Assembly (NCBI RefSeq): GCF_006716065.1 | Contig: NZ_VFOL01000001.1 | Location: forward strand, 3,844,001 to 3,908,000 | From: Salinispora arenicola | GTDB taxonomy: Bacteria > Actinomycetota > Actinomycetes > Mycobacteriales > Micromonosporaceae | Length of the DNA: 64,000 nucleotides | Direction: 5' to 3' | In this document: positions 34,422 through 41,517 of the stretch, piece by piece | Position numbering within the stretch: position 1 is the stretch's first letter | Layout of the letters: each line of letters begins with the position of its first letter | Made by a program: the position numbers and the translations under genes | The notes under the pieces: generated by a model | Database searches by the model: none | What the model saw: only the letters and a program-made list of their open reading frames with translations | Told to the model about the DNA's origin: nothing

Positions 34422-35030
34422 TCAGTTGTCGCTGGCCAGGGCGGCGTCGATGAGGGTGGTGGCAGCGGTACGGGCGTGGTGGGCGGCGGTGTTGGTGCCG
34501 GCGATGGCGGCGGTGGTCTGAGCTCCTTCGGCGAGGATGGCGAGTTGGTGGGCGAGTGTGGCGGGGGCACCGGTCTCCGTGACGAGTTTGGCCAGGCGCC
34601 GTTGGAAGTCTGCCTTGTGGTCGCGGATGAGCGTGGCGATGTGGGGTGTCGTGGCGCCGAGTTCGCCGAAGGTGTTGATGAACACGCAGCCGCGGAAGTC
34701 GTCCTCGTCAAACCAGTTGGCGAGCATGTCGTAGACGGCGAGTAGTTGATCGCGGGGGGTGTCACCACCGGTGGCGATGGCGGTCTCGACGAGGTTGTTC
34801 CAGATGTGGCGGCGACGGTGCAGGACGGCCTCGACGAGGTTCTCCTTGGAAGGAAAGAGCTGGTATAGGCGCTTGAGGGAGACGCCGGCCTCGGCTCGTA
34901 GGGCGTCCATGCCCACGTTGTGGATGCCGCGACTGTAGTAGAGTCGATCGGCGCTGATCAGCACATGTTCGCGGATCGCCTGGTCGGTCTGTGGCTGTGA
35001 GGTGGACCGGCTTCGGGTCTTTGCCGGCAT
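34422..35030 (-). CDS. TetR/AcrR-family repressor
   Basis: 202 aa. DNA-binding domain residues about 18-64: IREHVLISADRLYYSRGIHNVGMDALRAEAGVSLKRLYQLFPSKENLVEAVL. The remaining helices carry a DFRGCVFINTFGEL segment common in redox- or xenobiotic-sensing TetR proteins. It is convergent with the SQR gene. A perfect palindrome at 35099-35114, about 70 bases before its start, is the probable operator. Confidence 0.88.
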   Translation of the reverse strand: MPAKTRSRSTSQPQTDQAIREHVLISADRLYYSRGIHNVGMDALRAEAGVSLKRLYQLFPSKENLVEAVLHRRRHIWNNLVETAIATGGDTPRDQLLAVYDMLANWFDEDDFRGCVFINTFGELGATTPHIATLIRDHKADFQRRLAKLVTETGAPATLAHQLAILAEGAQTTAAIAGTNTAAHHARTAATTLIDAALASDN

Positions 35031-35098
35031 GTAGTCCTCCCGGTGGCGCAGGTCGTGTGGCAGTGGTCACCGCGGTGTGTTCCCATGGGACCAACGTT

Positions 35099-35114
35099 GA
35101 GAACGTTCGTTCTC
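35099..35114. promoter_or_regulatory. TetR operator candidate
   Basis: GAGAAC-GTTC-GTTCTC, a perfect inverted repeat with 6-base arms, upstream of the TetR gene. Confidence 0.65.
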
Positions 35115-35165
35115 GATTACTTTACCACCCGCAAGGACCACGGCTAGGGCCAAACGACCTGTTCG

Positions 35166-35279
35166 GGATTTACGCCAGCGATATCGAACCACACCAATAG
35201 CGTTGAACCGCGCTAATAGCGTCGAACCACGCCGATGACGTTGAACCGTGCCAACGGGGCTGAACTACGCCAACGACGT
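35166..35279. repeat. Six tandem 19-bp repeats
   Basis: Head-to-tail units of exactly 19 bases: 35166-35184 (degenerate), 35185-35203, 35204-35222, 35223-35241, 35242-35260 and 35261-35279. A typical unit is TGAACCGCGCTAATAGCGT; the shared pattern is GAACyrCGCyrAy-rrCGT. The array ends on the first base of the DUF5872 stop codon (minus strand) and lies downstream of that gene, upstream of the TetR gene. There are no spacers, so it is not a CRISPR array. Confidence 0.8.
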
Positions 35280-35830
35280 CAGCGCCGGGCGAGTTCCGCC
35301 TGCATCCGGCGGACCAGCGTTTTGCGGCATTTTCCGGAACGTTCGCGCCGCAGTGCGGATCGGAGCTCGCGGGTGTCGAGATCGGTCAGCCGTTTGGCCG
35401 CGTCGGCGACCCGTAGGTTGAGGAGGCGGTCAATCGATGTGGTGTCCCGGCGGGTGCGTCGGGCCGGTCCGGTGTTGGCGACGTACTGCTGGCCGCTCCT
35501 CGACGCCTTTCGCTTCTTGGTGTCGGTGGCGCGGCTTTCCTTCTCGGAGAGTTGCTCCCAGGCCCGTTTGGGTAGGTAGCGCTCTGTTTCTCCGTTCCGG
35601 CGGGCCCGTGTGCCACCCTCCCGGGTCTGCCACTTCTCCCGTTCCCACTGTTGTAGGGACCGCTGGCGCTTGTCCTTCGGGCCCTGGTAGCCCCCTCCGT
35701 GTCTTTCGTACTCTTTGACCAGTAGCTGCGACTTCCGTGCCGACCACTGTCCGGGTCGTCCGCCCTTGTCGGATGCCTGAATCTCGTTCTTGAGCTTCTT
35801 CCGTAGTTCCGGTTCGGTGTACCGTGCCAT
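35279..35830 (-). CDS. DUF5872 family protein
   Basis: 183-aa highly basic protein, MARYTEPELRKKLKNEIQASDKGGRPGQWSARKSQLL... with RYLPKRAWEQLSEKE and a C-terminal helical domain (LLNLRVADAAKRL, LDTRELRSALRRERSGKCRKTLVRRMQAELARR). The family occurs in actinobacteria and some viruses; its role is unknown, but the charge suggests nucleic-acid binding. The open frame extends upstream to 37444, but that part is opposite to the dehydrogenase genes and is shadow. ATG 35830 begins the family's conserved start. Its stop codon abuts the 19-bp repeats. Confidence 0.8.
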   Translation of the reverse strand: MARYTEPELRKKLKNEIQASDKGGRPGQWSARKSQLLVKEYERHGGGYQGPKDKRQRSLQQWEREKWQTREGGTRARRNGETERYLPKRAWEQLSEKESRATDTKKRKASRSGQQYVANTGPARRTRRDTTSIDRLLNLRVADAAKRLTDLDTRELRSALRRERSGKCRKTLVRRMQAELARR

Positions 35831-36187
35831 GCTCCCGGCTACCCGCGGCCGGTACCTCCTACGCCCCGACGGCCGACGTGAACAGGCGACGGGGTTGGCG
35901 GCCGCCCCTTGATTGGGGTCAACCTCGCCATCGCCGCTGGCAGGGGGAGTTTCCCGCGTCTGCGACATCACGATTGGTGTGACCTGCTCTGTTTCGCGGC
36001 GGGGCGGAGCGGGTCGAGGAGAAGCCCGGACGAATCGGGGTTGAGGAGGAGGTCGCCTCGTCCGGGGTGCCAGTGGCGGCGGTGGCGTGGGCGGGGGAGT
36101 TGGTGGAGTGGCACCGCGTTGGTGCACGTGGTCGGGGCGTGGGGGACTGCCTGTGATGATCAAAGCTGGTGGAAACCGATGCACTGT
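35831..36187. other. Divergent gap, no gene recognised
   Basis: GC-rich stretch between the DUF5872 gene and the steroid cluster. Only shadow frames are seen. The first KstR box begins at its right edge. Confidence 0.4.
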
Positions 36188-36201
36188 TATAACCTGTTCT
36201 A
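36188..36201. promoter_or_regulatory. KstR box A
   Basis: TATAACCTGTTCTA fits the KstR consensus TnnAACnnGTTnTA at every fixed position. It includes a possible -10 (TATAAC) and lies 25 bases before the SRPBCC gene start. Confidence 0.8.
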
Positions 36202-36226
36202 GGTTGCGTTGCAGAGGGAGGTCGCG

Positions 36227-36658
36227 ATGGCTACCGTGACGGTCGAGGCCGATGCGAAAGCGGATCCGGCGCGGGTCTGGGAGCTGGTGGTGGCCCTGCC
36301 GCGGGTCAGTGAGTGGAACACGATGCATGAGGGTTTCACCGGAGAGGTCCCGGAAACCCTCGGTGAGGGGACCACCTACCAGCAGCGGGTGAAGCTGATG
36401 GGCATGCCTGCCGAGATGGCGTGGCGGGTGACGAAGGCGGTGGCGCCGGGGCACTTCGAGCAGACCGGTGACGGTCCCATGGGTGTCAAAGCGAAGATGA
36501 CCTTCGTGATCGCGCCGCGTGGCGGGGGATCGCACATCACGTACGAGATGGAGTTCGTCGGCCCGGCGTTGCAGGGCCCGATGGGCGGCGTGCTGGAGAA
36601 GCAGGCCGGTGCGGCAGGTCAGCAGGCGTTGGCGAAGCTTGTCGCGCTGCTCGACTGA
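36227..36658 (+). CDS. SRPBCC (START-like) protein, KstR-box controlled
   Basis: 143 aa from ATG 36227, with GAGGGAGGT at 36214-36222. SRPBCC/polyketide cyclase-like fold: VTVEADAKADPARVWELVVALPRVSEWNTMHEGFTGEVP, a beta sheet, and a long C-terminal helix (GGVLEKQAGAAGQQALAKLVALL). Such proteins bind hydrophobic ligands in a deep cavity. With a perfect KstR box in front and the steroid genes behind, a role in binding or moving a sterol or steroid-CoA intermediate is reasonable but is inference. Confidence 0.85.
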   Translation: MATVTVEADAKADPARVWELVVALPRVSEWNTMHEGFTGEVPETLGEGTTYQQRVKLMGMPAEMAWRVTKAVAPGHFEQTGDGPMGVKAKMTFVIAPRGGGSHITYEMEFVGPALQGPMGGVLEKQAGAAGQQALAKLVALLD

Positions 36659-36738
36659 GCGTTCGGTGGCGGGCGATCGGTTGGCCGTGGTCGTTGGTCG
36701 TCGTCCACGACCACCTGCTGGCCTGTGTCGCACGGAAT

Positions 36739-36752
36739 TGAAACATGTTCTA
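36739..36752. promoter_or_regulatory. KstR box B
   Basis: TGAAACATGTTCTA fits TnnAACnnGTTnTA exactly. It ends only nine bases before the ATG of the first acyl-CoA dehydrogenase gene, leaving no room for a normal ribosome-binding site. Confidence 0.82.
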
Positions 36753-36760
36753 ATAGTGGT

Positions 36761-37780
36761 ATGGGACCGAATTTTGAGCACGACGACGCTCAGAAGTCGA
36801 TCGTCAGTCTCGCCGGCGAGGTACTGAGCGACAGCGAGGGTACGCCAGAGCGACTGTGGAAGGCCCTCGGCCAGTCCGGACTGCTCGGCCTTGCCGTGCC
36901 GGCGGCGTTGGGCGGCGCCGGTCTGGGCGCGATGGCAACCGGGGCGCTGCTCACCGAGATCGGTCGTCACGCTGCCCGGATCCCGGCCTGGTCCACACTG
37001 TCGCTCGGAGTCCTTCCGGTGGCCCGGTCGGGCAGCACCGATCAGCAACGCGAGCTGCTGCCGGGTGTGCTCGAGGGCAGGGTCCTGACGGCTGCACTGG
37101 GAGAGCCGCTGTGGGCCACCGAAGACTGGCGGATCACCGGAACATGCGGTCCGGTTCCGGACGGCGACCTGGCCTACCGGGTTCTGGTCCCGGTGCGAGT
37201 GCGAGGGGGCGGACCGACGGTCGCCCTGATCGACCCGACTACATCGAATGCGACACTGCTGCGCACCCCGACCTCGGCAGGGACGGACGAGTTCATGCTG
37301 CGGTTGGAGGAGGCCCCTGCGGAACCACTGGGCGACGCCGAGGTCGACCTGCGCCGCTTCGCGGTCGCCGGGGCCTGCGCACTGGGCGACGGCGCGCTGG
37401 CCGGTGCGCTCCGGATGACCGCCGACCACGTGCGCAACCGACATCAGTTCGGCCGCCCGCTGGCCACGTTCCAGGCGGTCGCCCAGCAGATGGCCGACGT
37501 GTACGTCGCCTCACGCACGATGCATGTGGCCGCCCTGGCCGCCTGCTGGAGCGCTGAGATGGGGAGTGACGCCGATCTGTGGATCGGCGCGTACTGGCTG
37601 AGTAGTGAGGCCCTGCCAGCCCTCCGGACGTGCCACCACCTGCACGGTGGACTAGGGCTGGCCGCCGACTATCCGTTACACCGACATACCGCCCTGGTCC
37701 GCGACCTGGTCCGGCACCTTGGCGGGGCCGAGTACTGCCTGCGCCAGCTGGGAGCCCACGGTGTTCATCGACTTAACTGA
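36761..37780 (+). CDS. Steroid side-chain acyl-CoA dehydrogenase subunit (ChsE1/FadE28-like)
   Basis: 339 aa. The short acyl-CoA dehydrogenase fold lacks part of the usual N- and C-terminal elements; AVPAALGGAGLGAMATGALLTEIGRHAARIP, ALGDGALAGALRMTADHVRNRHQFGRPLATFQAVAQQMADVY and HHLHGGLGLAADYPLHRH are visible. Length and pairing match FadE28 (ChsE1), which forms an alpha2-beta2 enzyme with FadE29 to dehydrogenate the three-carbon side chain of steroid-CoA. No ribosome-binding site precedes ATG 36761, so the transcript may be leaderless. It overlaps the next gene by 20 bases. Confidence 0.85.
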   Translation: MGPNFEHDDAQKSIVSLAGEVLSDSEGTPERLWKALGQSGLLGLAVPAALGGAGLGAMATGALLTEIGRHAARIPAWSTLSLGVLPVARSGSTDQQRELLPGVLEGRVLTAALGEPLWATEDWRITGTCGPVPDGDLAYRVLVPVRVRGGGPTVALIDPTTSNATLLRTPTSAGTDEFMLRLEEAPAEPLGDAEVDLRRFAVAGACALGDGALAGALRMTADHVRNRHQFGRPLATFQAVAQQMADVYVASRTMHVAALAACWSAEMGSDADLWIGAYWLSSEALPALRTCHHLHGGLGLAADYPLHRHTALVRDLVRHLGGAEYCLRQLGAHGVHRLN

Positions 37781-38903
37781 GGAGCAGCACGCGCTGCGGG
37801 CGCGGCTGCGCGCGTACCTCGCCGAGGTGTTGTCGCCGGAGGAGCGTGCCGTCCTGCTGCGGGAGCGGCATGGGGCGGTCTACCGCGACCTGATCCGCCG
37901 GCTTGGCCGCGACGGATGGCTGGGCATCGGCTTTCCGGCCCACTTCGGCGGCGGTGGGCTTGGCCACGTCGAGCAGCAGATCTTCGTCAACGAAGCGGCC
38001 CGCGCCGACGTTCCGCTGCCCTCGGTCACCCTGCAGACCGTGGCGCCGACGCTGCTGGCCCACGGCTCGCCCGAGCAGCAGGAGTTCTTTCTGCCCCGAA
38101 TCCTGGCCGGAGAGATCCATTTCGCGATCGGCTACACCGAACCCGAGGCCGGCACCGACCTTGCCGCGCTGCGCACCCGAGCGGTCCGCGACGGGGACAC
38201 GTACGTGGTGAACGGTCAGAAGACGTTCACCACCGGCGCACACAACGCGGACTACCTGTGGCTCGCCTGCCGCACCAACCCGGACACGCCCCGGCACCAC
38301 GGCCTGTCCATCCTGATCGTGGACACCGACCAACCGGGCTATGCGTGGACGCCGATCGTTACCTGCGACGGGGCGCACCACGTCGACGCGGTCTACCTGA
38401 CCGATGTGCGGGTACCGGTAGCGCAGCGGGTAGGCGCCGAGAACGACGGCTGGCGTCTCCTGACCACACAGCTCAACCACGAGCGGGTGATGCTGGGCCC
38501 GGCCGGACGCTTCGGCGCACTCGGTGAGCGGGTACGCGACTGGGCGTACCCCAGGAATCTGCTCGAAGCCCCGGATGTTCGACGTGCCCTCGCCCGCGTC
38601 GGCGCCTGCCTGCGCGTCAACGAGCTGCTCAACTGGTGGGTGATCGGCGACGAGCCCAACCCGGCGGACGCCTCGGTCACCAAGGTGTTCTCGTCGGAGT
38701 GGCTGCTGCAGCTTGGCCAGGAGCTCGAGGATGTCGTCTGGCGGCGCGGCGACCCGGCCGACCCGGCGACCGCCGAGTTGCTGGCCTGGCTCGACGTCCA
38801 GGCAAAACGCAACCTGGTGCTCACCTTCGGTGGCGGGGTCAACGAGATCCAGCGAGAGCTGATCGCGACGGTGGGGCTTGGGCTGCCGCGGGTGCCGAGG
38901 TAG
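37761..38903 (+). CDS. Steroid side-chain acyl-CoA dehydrogenase subunit (ChsE2/FadE29-like)
   Basis: 380 aa from GTG 37761, inside the end of the previous gene. Acyl-CoA dehydrogenase with the FAD-binding loops FAIGYTEPEAGTDLAALRTRAVRDGD and VNGQKTFTTGAHNADYLWLACRT, LTTQLNHERVMLGPAGRFG, and C-terminal FGGGVNEIQRELIATVGLGLPR. It corresponds in length and order to FadE29, the partner of FadE28. The 20-base overlap suggests coupled synthesis of the two subunits in equal amounts. Convergent with the MaoC gene. Confidence 0.87.
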   Translation: MFIDLTEEQHALRARLRAYLAEVLSPEERAVLLRERHGAVYRDLIRRLGRDGWLGIGFPAHFGGGGLGHVEQQIFVNEAARADVPLPSVTLQTVAPTLLAHGSPEQQEFFLPRILAGEIHFAIGYTEPEAGTDLAALRTRAVRDGDTYVVNGQKTFTTGAHNADYLWLACRTNPDTPRHHGLSILIVDTDQPGYAWTPIVTCDGAHHVDAVYLTDVRVPVAQRVGAENDGWRLLTTQLNHERVMLGPAGRFGALGERVRDWAYPRNLLEAPDVRRALARVGACLRVNELLNWWVIGDEPNPADASVTKVFSSEWLLQLGQELEDVVWRRGDPADPATAELLAWLDVQAKRNLVLTFGGGVNEIQRELIATVGLGLPRVPR

Positions 38904-38957
38904 GCGGGGACGCCTCCCACCACGGAGGGGCCGGGTACCGACCCCCTGGACTGACCC

Positions 38958-39788
38958 TCAGCGGAGGGTGATGACCGCGTCGGACAGTGCCGGTGCGTCG
39001 TCCCGGTCAGGCACCGTGGCGAGCAACACCACGCGGCCATCCTCATGCCACAGCCGGGTACGCAGGGTTTCGCCGGGGAAGACGACACCGGCGAAGCGGG
39101 CCCGGTAGCCGGACACCCGCTGTGGATCGCCACCGAGCATGGCATCGACCGCCGCCTTCGCCGCGATCCCGTACGTGCAGAGCCCGTGCAGGATCGGGCG
39201 GGGGAAGCCGGCGCGGGACGCGAAGGTCGGGTCAACGTGCAGCGGGTTGCGATCGCCGCACAGCCGATACCAGAGGGCCTGCCGTGGGTCGGTGGGGGAG
39301 AGTACCACAGCGTCAGGTGCGCGGTCGGGTACCGACACCCTGGTGGCCGGACCGCGCTCACCGCCGAATCCGCCCTCGCCCTTGACGAAGATACTGATCC
39401 TACTGGTGAACAGTTCGGTGGTGGTCTCGGTGACGACCACCGCCGCCGTGCCCTTGTCATACACGGCGACGATCCGTGACTGCGCCACGCATCGGCCTTT
39501 CGGTGGAATCGGTTGGTGGAGCTCGAGTTCCTGACTGCCGTGGACAACCCGGGTGAGGTCGACGTCGATGCCGGGCATCCTCACCGATGGCGGCTCGGTG
39601 TCCCGCAAGGTGGTGGCCACCGTGGCGAAGGTGGGCAAGACACCGCGCAGTGCGCCCTCGTACACGTAGGACAGCTCGTCCGCACCAGCTCCGAGGGCCA
39701 GGTGGTACAGCAGTACGTCGGTGCTGTCCCAGCGGAGGTCGCGTCCGGGTAGTTTGGCGCCGACGGCGACGGCGGGGTTGATGGGCAT
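38958..39788 (-). CDS. MaoC-type 2-enoyl-CoA hydratase (Hsd4B/ChsH3-like)
   Basis: 276 aa with two hot-dog halves; the C-terminal half carries the hydratase-2 active motif DRNPLHVDPTFASRAGFPRPILHGLCTYG (Asp and His). Long MaoC hydratases of this kind hydrate steroid-CoA or fatty enoyl-CoA. In mycobacterial cholesterol loci such a gene (hsd4B) sits next to kstD, as here. The ATG overlaps the kstD stop by one base (TGATG), so the pair is co-translated from the KstR box C promoter. Confidence 0.85.
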   Translation of the reverse strand: MPINPAVAVGAKLPGRDLRWDSTDVLLYHLALGAGADELSYVYEGALRGVLPTFATVATTLRDTEPPSVRMPGIDVDLTRVVHGSQELELHQPIPPKGRCVAQSRIVAVYDKGTAAVVVTETTTELFTSRISIFVKGEGGFGGERGPATRVSVPDRAPDAVVLSPTDPRQALWYRLCGDRNPLHVDPTFASRAGFPRPILHGLCTYGIAAKAAVDAMLGGDPQRVSGYRARFAGVVFPGETLRTRLWHEDGRVVLLATVPDRDDAPALSDAVITLR

Positions 39789-41461
39789 CAGTCCTCCCGA
39801 ACAAGTGTGGGGGTGGCGGCACTCGCGGCCAGGTCGAGTGCTGCCAGGTAGCCGAAGGTGAGAGCCGGGCCGAGGGTCGCGCCGGCGCCGGCGTAGCTGC
39901 GGCCCATCACCGAGGCACTGACGTTGCCCGCGGCGTACAGCGCGGGAACGACCGTACCGTCCGGGCGCAGCACCCGGGCCCGTTCGTCGGTACGCAGCCC
40001 GCCCTTGGTGCCCAGGTCACCGGGCACCATGCGGAACGCGTAGAACGGTGGTCGGGTGACGGCACCCAGACACGGGTTGGGCCGATGTCGTGGGTCGCCG
40101 TAGTAGCGGTCGTAGACCGAGTCACCACGGTGGAAGTCGTCGTCCTGACCGCGTTCGGCGAACTGGTTGAACCGGCGCACCGTGCTGGCAAGCGCGGCGG
40201 CCGGCACTCCGATCCGAGCAGCAAGCCCGTCCAGTGTGTCGGCGCGGTGCGCGACCCCCGAGGCGAACCAACGACGCGGTAGGGGGGAACGTGGGGCCCG
40301 CCCGGCGAAGAGGTAGCGGTCCCGGTAGGTCTGGTCGGCCACCAACCAGGCCGGTAGGCGCACACCCGGGCGCAACATCGCGTGCACCGCGTCCACGTAG
40401 GGCGCCGCTTCGTTGACGAAGCGCCGGCCGGTGGCGTCGACCAGCAGGCAACCGGGCTGGTTACGTTCGGCGAGGCAGAAGTACGGTCCGCCGGTGAGTG
40501 GGATCGATGGCCCCCACCATGCCTCGTCCATCAGGTCGAGCGCGGCGCCCAGTCGCTCACCCGCCCGGATGCCGTCGCCCGTGTTGCCGACTGCACCCGC
40601 GGTCCACTCCGTGCCGATGCCATCCTGGTGCTTGCGGCGCATCGATTCGTTGTGCTCGAATCCGCCGCTGGCCAACAGTACGCCCTGCCGGGCACGGACC
40701 AGCTCTGGTTCGCCGGCGTGCGTGGCGTGCACTCCGCTGACCCGGCCCTGTTCAACGAGCAGGTCGGTCATCGGTGTGCCGAGTCGGACCGGGACGCCCA
40801 TGGTGCGCAGGCCGGCGCGCAACCCGGCGGCGAGTGCCTGGCCCATGGTGAGCCTGTGCCGACGTCGGATCCGAGCGGTGAGGCCATAAGCGGCGAGCCG
40901 GGACGCGGTAAGGATCGCCCGGGGATGCCGGGTGCCCAGCGACAGCCACCGGTAGTCGACCTGGGTGACCGCCATGCCCTTCGGCGCTGCCCGGTACGGT
41001 GCGGCCAGCGTCGCCAGATCGGGTCCTATCACCCGGGTATCCAGCGGCAGTGGCTCGATGCTGCGCCCGCCTGGGAGTCCGCCCGGCGCCTCGGGGTAGT
41101 AGTCCGGATAGTCGGTCACCCAGACGAAGTCGAGCGGGGTGTGTGCGCGGACGAATGCCACCACGTCCGACGCAGCGGTGAGGAATGCGTGTTGTTTCTC
41201 GGGGGTGGAGTCCGGTCCGGCAACGTGTGCCAGGTAGGTGCGCGCGTCCTCCATCCGGTCGGTGACGTCGGCCCGGTCCAGCACCTCGTTGCCGGGAAGC
41301 CACAGTCCACCGCCGGATCGTGCGGTGGATCCACCATATTGCTCGGACTTCTCCAGCACGACTGTGCTCAGCCCCCGGTGTGCCGCAGCGAGTGCCGCGA
41401 CCATGCCCGCGCCACCGCTGCCGACCACGACCACATCGACGTCGTCTCCTGGCTTCGACAC
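39788..41461 (-). CDS. kstD: 3-Ketosteroid delta-1-dehydrogenase
   Basis: 557 aa from GTG 41461. Flavoprotein with DVVVVGSGGAGMVAALAAAHRGLSTVVLEKS and GGSTARSGGGLWLP near the N-terminus, an isolated FVNEAAPYVD segment, and the C-terminal PPFYAFRMVPGDLGTKGGLRTDERARVLRPDG with GNVSASVMGRSYAGAGATLGPALTFGY. The Tyr and Gly residues of the catalytic region (FYAFRMVPGDLGTKGG) match KstD enzymes, which desaturate C1-C2 of 3-ketosteroids so that ring B can open. The start codon follows the KstR box C directly, with TATAAC eight bases upstream, which suggests a leaderless mRNA. Confidence 0.92.
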   Translation of the reverse strand: MSKPGDDVDVVVVGSGGAGMVAALAAAHRGLSTVVLEKSEQYGGSTARSGGGLWLPGNEVLDRADVTDRMEDARTYLAHVAGPDSTPEKQHAFLTAASDVVAFVRAHTPLDFVWVTDYPDYYPEAPGGLPGGRSIEPLPLDTRVIGPDLATLAAPYRAAPKGMAVTQVDYRWLSLGTRHPRAILTASRLAAYGLTARIRRRHRLTMGQALAAGLRAGLRTMGVPVRLGTPMTDLLVEQGRVSGVHATHAGEPELVRARQGVLLASGGFEHNESMRRKHQDGIGTEWTAGAVGNTGDGIRAGERLGAALDLMDEAWWGPSIPLTGGPYFCLAERNQPGCLLVDATGRRFVNEAAPYVDAVHAMLRPGVRLPAWLVADQTYRDRYLFAGRAPRSPLPRRWFASGVAHRADTLDGLAARIGVPAAALASTVRRFNQFAERGQDDDFHRGDSVYDRYYGDPRHRPNPCLGAVTRPPFYAFRMVPGDLGTKGGLRTDERARVLRPDGTVVPALYAAGNVSASVMGRSYAGAGATLGPALTFGYLAALDLAASAATPTLVRED

Positions 41462-41475
41462 GAGAACAGGTTATA
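41462..41475. promoter_or_regulatory. KstR box C (divergent)
   Basis: GAGAACAGGTTATA matches TnnAACnnGTTnTA except for the first base. It touches the kstD start codon on one side and overlaps TATAGT (41472-41477), a -10 for the plus-strand gene, on the other. Confidence 0.75.
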
Positions 41476-41517
41476 GTTTTATCTGGCTCGCCACCACCGG
41501 TAGACGACGGAGGTACG

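Noticed and set aside
34422..35030. The TetR gene as kstR of the steroid cluster
   Set aside because: Its upstream palindrome GAGAAC-N4-GTTCTC differs in spacing from the KstR boxes, and its helix-turn-helix does not resemble KstR.
35166..35279. CRISPR array
   Set aside because: The 19-bp units are directly adjacent with no spacers, and no cas gene is in the window.
35831..37444. N-terminal extension of the DUF5872 gene to 721 aa
   Set aside because: The extension is antisense to the SRPBCC and dehydrogenase genes and crosses two KstR boxes; the family's conserved start is at 35830.
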